64,000 bases of DNA from Corallococcus macrosporus (GTDB lineage Bacteria; Myxococcota; Myxococcia; Myxococcales; Myxococcaceae): the NCBI RefSeq assembly GCF_017302985.1, contig NZ_JAFIMU010000017.1, forward strand, positions 124,001 through 188,000. Direction: 5' to 3'. This document shows, piece by piece, positions 1 to 7,240 of the stretch. Each line of letters opens with the position of its first letter. Position 1 is the stretch's first letter. The notes below the pieces were generated by a model, which was given only the letters and a program-made list of their open reading frames with translations, made no database searches and was not told the origin of the DNA. Made by a program: the position numbers and the translations under genes.

Positions 1-2
1 CC

Positions 3-584
3 TTCGAGGCGCCCAGCGGCTGCTACGTCCTCTTGGAGTCCGAGGGCGGCGACCCGGCGGCGGTGGAGGCGTGGCTCGGCTCGCTCTTCGAGCGCGGGCT
101 CGTCACCGACGGCACCCAGGCGCAAGGCGCCGCGCAGGCGCAGGAGCTGTGGTCCCTGCGCGAGTCCATCAGCGAGAGCCTCTCCGCCACGGGCGTGCTG
201 CACAAGAACGACATCTCGCTGCCGGTGGCGAACCTGGAGGCGTTCTGCTCGGAGCTGGATGCCATCTTCGCCAGCCGCTACCCGGGCTGGGAGATCTGCC
301 TCTTCGGGCACATCGGCGACGGCAACCTGCACGTCAACGTGATGAAGCCGGACGGGGTGGAGAAGGCGGACTTCTTCGCCCACGCCAAGCAGTCCGACCA
401 CGCCATGTTCGACCTCGTGCGCAAGCACGGCGGCAGCATCTCCGCCGAGCACGGCATCGGGCTGCTCAAGAAGGACTACCTGGACTACACGCGCGCGCCC
501 GGGGAGCTGGAGCTGCTGCGCACCCTCAAGCGCGCGCTGGACCCCGCGGGCATCCTCAACCCGGGGAAGATTCTGGACGCCTGA
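3..584 (+). CDS. FAD-linked oxidase, C-terminal part (D-2-hydroxyacid dehydrogenase type), cut by window edge
   Basis: This is the 3' part of a gene that is open from the first base of the window. The visible 193 residues match the C-terminal cap of the FAD-linked oxidase family (GlcD, D-lactate and D-2-hydroxyglutarate dehydrogenases). The substrate/metal-site motif GHIGDGNLHVNV lies near the middle, SAEHGIG follows, and the typical ending ILNPGKIL is present. Family members oxidise a D-2-hydroxyacid to the 2-oxoacid with FAD, usually passing electrons to a quinone or electron-transfer flavoprotein. The substrate cannot be fixed without the N-terminal FAD domain. The gene converges on serA with only 13 nt between stops. 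Because PGDH enzymes can make D-2-hydroxyglutarate as a by-product, that substrate is attractive but inferred. Confidence 0.85.
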   Translation, partial: FEAPSGCYVLLESEGGDPAAVEAWLGSLFERGLVTDGTQAQGAAQAQELWSLRESISESLSATGVLHKNDISLPVANLEAFCSELDAIFASRYPGWEICLFGHIGDGNLHVNVMKPDGVEKADFFAHAKQSDHAMFDLVRKHGGSISAEHGIGLLKKDYLDYTRAPGELELLRTLKRALDPAGILNPGKILDA

Positions 585-597
585 GCGTCCCGCGGCC

Positions 598-1851
598 TCA
601 GGACACGATGCGCGTCTTGATGTCCGTCTCCAGCCCGGCGATGGCCTCGCACACCTGGCGGGACACGTCCTGGTCCAGGTCCATCACCAGGTAGCCCACG
701 TTGGCGTCCGTGCTCAGCACCTGCGCGTGGATGTTGGCGTTCAGGTCGGACACGATGCGGTTGATGTCGCGGAGCACGCCCGGCGTGTTGCGGTGCACGT
801 TGATGATGCGGTGGGTGCCCGGGTTGATGGGCGCCTCCACGTTGGGGAAGTTCACCGCGCCCGTCGTCGCGCCGCCCTTCACGAACTTGAGCAGCGACGT
901 GGCCACCTCCTTGCCAATGGACGCCTGCGCCTCCTCCGTGGAGCCGCCGATGTGCGGCGTGAGCACCACGTTGGGAATCCCCTGCAGCTCCGTCACGAAG
1001 CCGTCCGAGTTGCCCTCCGGCTCCTCCGGGTACACGTCCACCGCCGCGCCGCCCAGGTGCTTGGAGCGCAGCGCCCGGGCCAGCGCCGGGATGTCCACCA
1101 CCGTGCCGCGGCTGGCGTTGATGAGGCACGCGCCCGGCTTCATGGCCGCCAGTTGCTCCGCGCCAATCATCAGGTGCGTGGAGGCCAGCGCCGGCACGTG
1201 CAGCGTCACGAAGTCGGACTCCGCCAAGAGCCCGTTCAGCGTGGGCACCGAGCGCGAGTTGCCCAGCGGCAGCTTCGTCATCACGTCGTAGTAGAGGACG
1301 CGCATGCCCAGGGCTTCCGCCAGCACGCCCAGCTGCGAGCCGATGTGCCCGTAGCCGATGATGCCCAGCGTCTTGCCGCGCACCTCGTGGCTGCCCGTGG
1401 CCACCTTGCGCCACTGCCCCGCGTGCACCTCCCGGCTGCGGTCGAAGAGCTGGCGCGTCAGCACCACCACCTCCGCCAGCACCATCTCCGCCACGCTGCG
1501 CGTGTTGCTGAACGGCGCGTTGAACACCGGCACGCCGTGCACGCTGGAGGCGAGCAGGTCAATCTGGTTGGTGCCGATGCAGAAGGCGCCAATCGCCAGC
1601 AGGTCGTCCGCGTACTTCAGCGCCTCCTCCGGCACCGTCGTCTTGCTGCGGATGCCCAAGAGGTGCACGCCCTTGAGCCGCTCCGCCAGCTCCTCCGGCT
1701 TGAGCGCCGCGGACAGCCGCTCCACCTCGAAGCCCTCCGCCTTCAGCATCTCCTGGGCCGAGGCGTGGATGTTCTCCAGCAACATGACTCGCAGCGGGCC
1801 CTCGGTGCTCACGGGGCGGCGGGGCGACGGCGGGAAGCGGGGTGTGCTCAT
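598..1851 (-). CDS. serA: D-3-phosphoglycerate dehydrogenase
   Basis: This enzyme catalyses the first step of the phosphorylated serine pathway, oxidising 3-phosphoglycerate to 3-phosphohydroxypyruvate with NAD. The 417-residue length and order fit the ACT-domain form of SerA, without the longer intervening domain. A split substrate-binding domain surrounds a Rossmann domain with GIIGYGHIGSQ near residue 165. The catalytic Arg lies in NASRGTVVD and the catalytic His in TPHIGGST near residue 299. The ACT domain begins near residue 345 (HRIINVHRNTPGVL), so serine feedback is likely by family knowledge. Its ATG lies 11 nt after the stop of the histidine kinase gene on the same strand, so the two may be co-transcribed. 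Confidence 0.96.
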   Translation of the reverse strand: MSTPRFPPSPRRPVSTEGPLRVMLLENIHASAQEMLKAEGFEVERLSAALKPEELAERLKGVHLLGIRSKTTVPEEALKYADDLLAIGAFCIGTNQIDLLASSVHGVPVFNAPFSNTRSVAEMVLAEVVVLTRQLFDRSREVHAGQWRKVATGSHEVRGKTLGIIGYGHIGSQLGVLAEALGMRVLYYDVMTKLPLGNSRSVPTLNGLLAESDFVTLHVPALASTHLMIGAEQLAAMKPGACLINASRGTVVDIPALARALRSKHLGGAAVDVYPEEPEGNSDGFVTELQGIPNVVLTPHIGGSTEEAQASIGKEVATSLLKFVKGGATTGAVNFPNVEAPINPGTHRIINVHRNTPGVLRDINRIVSDLNANIHAQVLSTDANVGYLVMDLDQDVSRQVCEAIAGLETDIKTRIVS

Positions 1852-1862
1852 GGCGCCTTGCG

Positions 1863-3524
1863 TTAGACCTCGCCCTCCATGGTGTCAAGCCTCGGGTGGG
1901 AGGGAGGGGACTCCGGCAAGGTGAAGGTGAACGTCGTGCCGGCCCCTTCGTCGCTGTCCACCCATAGGCGGCCCCCGTGGGCGGTGATGATTCCGCAGGC
2001 GATGTAGAGCCCCAGCCCACTGCCCTGGTGGGCGGTGTCGCGCGCCTGCCAGTGGCGCTGGAAGAGCCGGCCCTGGTGGGCCTTGGGGATGCCGGGGCCG
2101 GTGTCGCGCACGCTCACGCGCACGGTGCCCGCGTCCTGCGTGGCCGTCACGGTGACGGTGCCTCCGGGCGGGGTGAACTTGACGGCGTTGCCCAGCAGGT
2201 TGGCCAGGACCTGGAGGATGCGCGGGCGGTCGCAGGAGGCGCTCAGCTCCGGAGCCAGCTGGTGCCGCAGGTGGACGCCCTTGCCCTGGGCCTGGGGCTC
2301 CACCATCGCCAGCGCGTCCACGGCGAGCGGCTCCACGGCTTCCGGGTGGCGGTCCATCACCAGGGGCTGTCCCGCGTCCAGCCGCGCGGCGTCCAGGAGC
2401 CGGGTGATGAGCTCCTGCATGTGCACCGCCGCCCGGTCGATGGCGGCCACCTGCCGCTGGAGCGCCGCCCCCTCCGGCAGGGCTTCCAGCCGGCGCGCCA
2501 GAATCCCCGCGCCCAGCCGCACCGTGGACAGCGGGTTCTTGAGGTCGTGCGACACGACGGCCAGCACGTCCTCGCGCGCGCGGGCGGCCTCGCCGGCCTC
2601 CGCGTAGAGCCGCGCGTTCTCCTCCGCCAGCCGGCGCTGGGCCCGCGCGTCCTCGCGGGTGCGCTCCTCGGCCCGCAGTTGCTCGGCGTGCAGGGCGTTG
2701 AGGCGCGTGGCCGCGCGCCAGACGACCCACGTGAGCACCGCCGCCTGCGCCACCTCCATCAACGACCACACCATGCGCGGATCCATCCGCGTGTGGCGCA
2801 GCGTCTGGTGCGCGGCCACGCCGCCCATCACGGGCACGAGCAGCGCCGGCAGCAGCCGCCGGGCCATGATGCCGCCCGCGCCCGCGTGGAGGAACGCCCC
2901 CACCACGCCGTCTTCGGGGCGCAGCAGCAGGGCCCCCAGGGACAACAGCAGCAGGCCCACGTCGGTGTGCAGCGCGATGCCAATGTCCTTGCCGGCGAAC
3001 CAGTAGATGCGCGGCTCCTGGAACGAGTAGGCCACCAGCACGCTGAAGGACAGGAACAGGGTCCCCAGCGCCAGTGCCTGGGACAGCCGCCGCGCCCGGC
3101 GTCCCTCCGCGTCCCGCAGCGCCAGGGCCAGGCCGAGCATCAGCAGCATCGACGCGGACTGGGGGGAGGTGCGCCCGTCCAACTGCTGGAACAGGGCATC
3201 CCAGCGCGACGGCTCCCAGACGTACGTGCTCAACATCAGGACGCTCAGCAGCACGCCCACCAGGGCCAGCACCCGGCCGAGCCGGCGCGATGCGGCCCTG
3301 CCTCCGCCCAGCGCCAGCTCCGCGCACGCGATGAGCATCAGGCCCAGCGCCGTCAGCGGGACCATCTGGGGCAGGCCGGGAACCAGCCGCGTCAGGGTCA
3401 CGCTCCCCACCGCCCAGCCCAGCAGCACCCCCGCGCCCAGCACGAGCGTCAGCCCCGCCATGGCCGACGACAGCCGGCGCGCCCGGCGCCAGAGCTCCTG
3501 TTGTCGGGCATCCGGGGTCTGCAC
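1863..3524 (-). CDS. Membrane sensor histidine kinase (orphan)
   Basis: The 553-residue protein has an N-terminal half (about residues 20-280) made of repeated hydrophobic segments, so a multi-span membrane sensor is likely. A short coiled stretch rich in Ala, Glu and Arg follows. The HisKA box VVSHDLKNPLSTVRLG carries the phospho-acceptor His near residue 325. The HATPase_c domain (about 430-540) shows NLLGNAVKF (N box), DTGPGIP (G1) and GSGLGLYI (G2), so it should be active. No response regulator lies beside it. The input domain is not recognised and may be a MASE-like module. It sits immediately upstream of serA on the same strand. Confidence 0.9.
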   Translation of the reverse strand: MQTPDARQQELWRRARRLSSAMAGLTLVLGAGVLLGWAVGSVTLTRLVPGLPQMVPLTALGLMLIACAELALGGGRAASRRLGRVLALVGVLLSVLMLSTYVWEPSRWDALFQQLDGRTSPQSASMLLMLGLALALRDAEGRRARRLSQALALGTLFLSFSVLVAYSFQEPRIYWFAGKDIGIALHTDVGLLLLSLGALLLRPEDGVVGAFLHAGAGGIMARRLLPALLVPVMGGVAAHQTLRHTRMDPRMVWSLMEVAQAAVLTWVVWRAATRLNALHAEQLRAEERTREDARAQRRLAEENARLYAEAGEAARAREDVLAVVSHDLKNPLSTVRLGAGILARRLEALPEGAALQRQVAAIDRAAVHMQELITRLLDAARLDAGQPLVMDRHPEAVEPLAVDALAMVEPQAQGKGVHLRHQLAPELSASCDRPRILQVLANLLGNAVKFTPPGGTVTVTATQDAGTVRVSVRDTGPGIPKAHQGRLFQRHWQARDTAHQGSGLGLYIACGIITAHGGRLWVDSDEGAGTTFTFTLPESPPSHPRLDTMEGEV

Positions 3525-3643
3525 GCGCGGCCTCGAGGGACTCGGAAGACGACCTTCAAGTTAAGGCGGCGCCTGTTCCCTGCCTGCGCGTGGCCCGCGC
3601 CCCCGCCTGCTTCCCGGGCGGGGCAGCGGGCTGCTGGAAGACA

Positions 3644-3690
3644 CCGGGCCCGCCACTCCCCACGCATGCGGTGGGGAGGGACGGGCCCGG
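3644..3690 (-). terminator. Long hairpin downstream of the protease gene
   Basis: A 9-bp outer stem (CCGGGCCCG at 3644-3652 with CGGGCCCGG at 3682-3690) encloses an 8-bp inner stem (CTCCCCAC at 3656-3663 with GTGGGGAG at 3671-3678). It lies about 30 nt past the stop of the minus-strand protease gene. There is no T tract, so termination is inferred from position and stability. Confidence 0.55.
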
Positions 3691-3722
3691 AAGGACAGCA
3701 GGGACGCGATGGGGCCTGGGGG

Positions 3723-5375
3723 CTACTGGAGGGTCCAGGCCACCGTGCCGCTGCACGCGGTGCTGCCGAAGCAGCCCACGCGGATCTGATACGTGCCGCC
3801 CGCGGGCGCGGTGTAGGCCGCGCGGGACAGCGAGCCGCACGCGTCGTCGTTGAACGTCACCTGCTGGCCGGTGGCGTTGTTGAACAGGCGCACCACCGTG
3901 TCACCCGTGCCGGACGCGCCCGCCACGCCGCAGCTGCCGAAGGACAGCGTCTGGCCGGCCTGGAGCGTCACGTCGCTGTTCGCCGTGCCCGTGGTGGCGT
4001 TGGCGGTGTTGCTCACGTCGAAGGTGAAGGAGCCCTGGGTGGGAGAGCTGCCCTGGGCAATCTCCCAGGCCACCGTGCCGCCGCAGCTGCTGTTCTGGTA
4101 GCAGCCGGCGCGGATCTCATAGGTGCCCGCGACGGTGGCGGTGAAGGTGATCTTCGAACCCGTGCCGCCGCACGCGTCGTCGTTGGAGGCGACCTCCGAG
4201 CCGGACGGGCCGCGCAGGCGCAGGAACGAGTCCCCCGTGACGGCGGCGCCGGTGACGCCGCAGGTGCCCACGGTGAGCTTCTGGCCGGCCGCGAGCGTCA
4301 CCGTGCCGTTGACGGTGTTGCGCGTGGCGGTGGAGGTGTTGGTCGCGTTGAAGTCGTACTTCGTCGCCGGGGGCGGCGTGGTGTTGCACAGCCGCTGGCT
4401 GGTGGTGCGCAGGCACAGTTCCTCGATGGCGTGGTGCACGTAGATGACGCCCTCGCCCCCGCAGCCGGTCTCCGAGCACACCTTGACCTCGTTGCAGCTC
4501 GCGCCCGGGCGCGGCACGTAGTCCGTGTCGCCGAACACCAGGATGCCCGCGACGGTGTTGTTGGTCGTCTCGTACACGCTGGAGCCGGAGTTGCCCTCGA
4601 AGGTGTCCGTGTTGGCGATGAAGTAGTCCATGTAGTCGGCGTTGTTCTCACGCACGGCGCCGCCCGAGTCGATCTTGAACGGGAGGCCGCTGCCGCTGCC
4701 GATGACGGCCAGCTTCTGGCCCACCGTCACGGGGGCCTTGCCCGCGCGCACCGGCGCGGGGGTGAAGCGCGGGTACGCGGAGCGGTCCAGCTTGATGATG
4801 GCGAAGTCCACGTACGCGTCCTCCGTGTCATCGCTCAGGTGCCGCGCGACGATGCTCTTGCAGGAGAAGACGTCCTGGCTGGTGATGGTTTCCAGCGTGT
4901 TCTCCCCCGTCTTGTAGAACTTGAAGACGAAGCGCACGTCCTCGCACTCGACGGCGTCCTCCTCCGCGGGCCCCACGCAGTGGCCCGCGGTCAGCACCAG
5001 GTCATCGTCGATGAGCGTGCCGGAGCAGAAGGCCGGCGCCGGGTCGTTGTAGAAGCGCTGGTCGGTGCACAGCTTCTCCCACTCGCCCAGCGTCTTCGGG
5101 TTCACCTTGACGTTGCTCGGGTTCGACACGTCGATGGCGCTGCGGTGCAGCAGCGCCACGGTGGACTGCTGCGCCCGCTGCTTCAGGACCCCCTCCGGGG
5201 CCGCGTAGACGTCCTGGCGGTCGTCGGTGCCGTAGACCACCGGCGCGCTGGAGTCGGTCAGCGCGGGCTGCTCGGGCGCTCCCGGTTCAGGGGCCGGCCC
5301 GCAGGCCAGCGCGGTGAGGGTACAGAACAGGGTGCCGAGCAGCTTCGCTCGGAGGGCGGGGGCGGACACGGACAT
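3723..5375 (-). CDS. Secreted trypsin-like serine protease (lipoprotein) with two C-terminal prepeptidase-type domains
   Basis: The N-terminus is a lipoprotein signal peptide ending in TALAC with Cys near residue 25, so the mature protein is probably membrane-anchored outside the cytoplasm. The chymotrypsin-fold triad is visible: His in TAGHC (about residue 130), Asp in VDFAIIKLD (about 190) and Ser in GNSGSS (about 262). The C-terminus carries two copies of a beta-rich PPC-type domain (about 342-448 and 452-550). Each contains GQ-L and SFGSCG/TVGTCG segments, a FNDDACG-like core and a final YEIR or YQIR strand. Such domains are usually trimmed or mediate export and binding. Start choice is supported by AGGAG about 9 nt upstream of the ATG. 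The substrate is unknown; predatory or extracellular proteolysis is plausible. Confidence 0.9.
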   Translation of the reverse strand: MSVSAPALRAKLLGTLFCTLTALACGPAPEPGAPEQPALTDSSAPVVYGTDDRQDVYAAPEGVLKQRAQQSTVALLHRSAIDVSNPSNVKVNPKTLGEWEKLCTDQRFYNDPAPAFCSGTLIDDDLVLTAGHCVGPAEEDAVECEDVRFVFKFYKTGENTLETITSQDVFSCKSIVARHLSDDTEDAYVDFAIIKLDRSAYPRFTPAPVRAGKAPVTVGQKLAVIGSGSGLPFKIDSGGAVRENNADYMDYFIANTDTFEGNSGSSVYETTNNTVAGILVFGDTDYVPRPGASCNEVKVCSETGCGGEGVIYVHHAIEELCLRTTSQRLCNTTPPPATKYDFNATNTSTATRNTVNGTVTLAAGQKLTVGTCGVTGAAVTGDSFLRLRGPSGSEVASNDDACGGTGSKITFTATVAGTYEIRAGCYQNSSCGGTVAWEIAQGSSPTQGSFTFDVSNTANATTGTANSDVTLQAGQTLSFGSCGVAGASGTGDTVVRLFNNATGQQVTFNDDACGSLSRAAYTAPAGGTYQIRVGCFGSTACSGTVAWTLQ

Positions 5376-5503
5376 GCGGGGTGACTCCTGACGGGTGCTG
5401 CGACAGACACAGCGAAGAATGGGCGTGTTACTGGAAGACGTAGACGGACCCGTGCGGTCGCAGGGAAGGACCGGGGGCGGGGGATGTCAGGGGTGGGTTC
5501 TTC

Positions 5504-5881
5504 TCAGTCCGCGTCGGGCGCTTCGAGCCAGGACAGCGCCTCGGCGCGCGTCTCGAAGGTCTTCGCGGGGATGGTGAGGCCGGCGTTCTTGGTCATGCGC
5601 CAGGCCTGGAGGCCGCTGCCGGGGTCGCTCACCACGCGCGCGGAGCGCTTCATGCCGCGCTGCTGGGCGTAGGCGTTCAGCCGCGCCATCTCCCCCACCA
5701 CCGAGGCCGGCATCACCCGCAGCTTGGACTGGTCCACCAGCGCGGACCACTCCGCGCCCCCACGGGCGGTGATGTCCTTCTTCAGTTGCTCGACGTACTC
5801 GGTCACGTCCTTCGGCGTCACTTCCGAGGGATAGATGATCTCGATGATGTCGTGGGGCAGGTGGGCGATTTCAATCTTCAT
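5504..5881 (-). CDS. SpoIIAA/STAS-like small protein
   Basis: A 125-residue soluble protein with no signal peptide or membrane segment. The pattern is alternating beta strands and helices: a strand around EIAHLPHDIIEIIYPSEV, a helix VTEYVEQLKKDI, a strand ALVDQSKL, and a C-terminal RAEALSWL helix. This resembles the SpoIIAA-like/STAS-related family of small proteins common in myxobacteria and proteobacteria. No phosphorylatable Ser/Thr motif can be assigned with confidence. It stands alone between the protease and the methyltransferase. Confidence 0.65.
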   Translation of the reverse strand: MKIEIAHLPHDIIEIIYPSEVTPKDVTEYVEQLKKDITARGGAEWSALVDQSKLRVMPASVVGEMARLNAYAQQRGMKRSARVVSDPGSGLQAWRMTKNAGLTIPAKTFETRAEALSWLEAPDAD

Positions 5882-6182
5882 GCGCGGCTTGCGGCTCTCT
5901 TCCAGGCGGGGCGCGCCATCCTAACCGCAGTGCCTGTCGCCGGATACCGCACCCCCGCATTCCGCCGCCCGCGCTGCTCCGCGCGGCTCCAGGCCGCAGG
6001 GGTTGTCGGACCTTGCGGGTAGAACCCAGCCTGCCCCAGTCCCCCCGGACCCGGGTGCGTCACGGCGCGCGCGATGGGTGCGGGACAGGCGGTGCGCTGG
6101 GGCCCGGCCGGCCGGCTGGAGCAGGGCCCGGCGAAAGGCGGAGGCGCGGGAAGTGGATGCCCTCCGCTCCCAGGTTGTCAGG
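5882..6182. other. Intergenic region, no gene seen
   Basis: About 300 nt between divergent genes. Plus-strand frames stay open here from a TTG at 6003, but the predicted peptide is dominated by Arg, Ala and Pro and has no family resemblance, so I treat it as the promoter region for both neighbours. No clear operator or riboswitch was found. Confidence 0.5.
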
Positions 6183-7223
6183 ATGATGCCTATGCGCCAG
6201 CCCATCTTTTCGGTCCACGGCGCGGCTCCGCCGGTCGCGCCTGAAACCAACCACCTCCTCCTGGTGAACCCGCCCAGGGAGGAAGCGTTCACAGCCGAGG
6301 AGGCCTTCCTGGAGTCCCGCGAGTGGCTGGACGCACTGCACGCCCGGATGATGCAGGGCCCGGACGAGACGCTGCACCAGGGCATGACGGACCTGCACGG
6401 GGGGCTCATCGAGCGGCGGCGGCATTGGAGCCCGGAGGTGTGGAAGCGCTTCTGCCTGGAGCTGGCGCGCAAGCACCCGATGCGCCCCTTCCTGCACCAG
6501 TGCCCCTTCACCCGGCACGCCTTCGAACGGCCGCGCGGCTACGCGGGCGACGCGGCCCTCATCGACTACCTCTACATGGACCACGCGGCGGACGAGCTGC
6601 ACGCGGGCCGGGAAATCTACCGGTACATGCACGGGCAGCCCTCCGCGCGGAGCGTGCGCGAGCGCCGGGAGCTGCTCGCGCGGATGATGGACGAGACGGC
6701 CGAGCGGCGGCCCGACGGGCGCGTGCTGTCGGTGGCGTGCGGGCACCTGCGGGAGGCGGAGTCCTCGCGCGCGGTGGCGGAGCGCGGGCTCCAGGAGCTC
6801 ATCGCGTTCGACCAGGACCCGGTGAGCCTGGCGGAAATCTCGCGCCTGCACCCGAACGGCATCGTGCGGCCGGTGTGCGGCTCGGTCCGCGCGCTGCTCG
6901 CGGGCAAGGCGGTGTTCACGGACCTGGACTTCGCGTACTCGGCCGGGCTGTACGACTACCTGTCGGACTCCGTGGCGGCCCGCCTCACCGCGCTGCTCTT
7001 CCACATGCTGCGCCCGGGCGGACGCCTGCTGGTGGCCAACTTCGCGGTGCACCCGCCGGAGACGGGCTACATGGAGGCCTTCATGGACTGGTGGCTCACC
7101 TACCGGGACGAGGACGGCATGCGCGACCTCCTGTCGGAGACGCCGCTGGAGCAGGTGGCCAACGTGCGGCTGTTCCGCGACTCGCAGGACAACGTCATCT
7201 ACCTGGAGGCGACGCGCCGGTAG
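6183..7223 (+). CDS. Class I SAM-dependent methyltransferase, 3-hydroxypalmitate methyl ester synthase-like
   Basis: A 346-residue cytoplasmic protein. The N-terminal part carries HPMRPFLHQCPFTRHAF then RPRGYAGDA, a signature I associate with methyltransferases annotated as extracellular-factor (3-hydroxypalmitic acid methyl ester) biosynthesis proteins. The C-terminal half is a Rossmann methyltransferase: motif I is VLSVACGHLRE, an acidic strand-end follows (LIAFDQDP), and RPGGRLLVANFA is the post-motif. Starts at 6183 or 6192 are preferred over the upstream TTG; AGGA sits 8 nt before 6192. Its stop is 17 nt from the stop of the giant kinase on the other strand. Whether it makes a fatty-acid methyl ester signal in this organism is not shown. 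Confidence 0.75.
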   Translation: MMPMRQPIFSVHGAAPPVAPETNHLLLVNPPREEAFTAEEAFLESREWLDALHARMMQGPDETLHQGMTDLHGGLIERRRHWSPEVWKRFCLELARKHPMRPFLHQCPFTRHAFERPRGYAGDAALIDYLYMDHAADELHAGREIYRYMHGQPSARSVRERRELLARMMDETAERRPDGRVLSVACGHLREAESSRAVAERGLQELIAFDQDPVSLAEISRLHPNGIVRPVCGSVRALLAGKAVFTDLDFAYSAGLYDYLSDSVAARLTALLFHMLRPGGRLLVANFAVHPPETGYMEAFMDWWLTYRDEDGMRDLLSETPLEQVANVRLFRDSQDNVIYLEATRR

Positions 7224-7240
7224 CCGCGCCGCCCGCTCTT

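Noticed and set aside
1977-5384. Long plus-strand open frame of more than 1100 codons
   Set aside because: It is rich in Arg, His, Ala and Gly, has no domain, and lies antisense to the histidine kinase and protease genes; typical of high-GC DNA.
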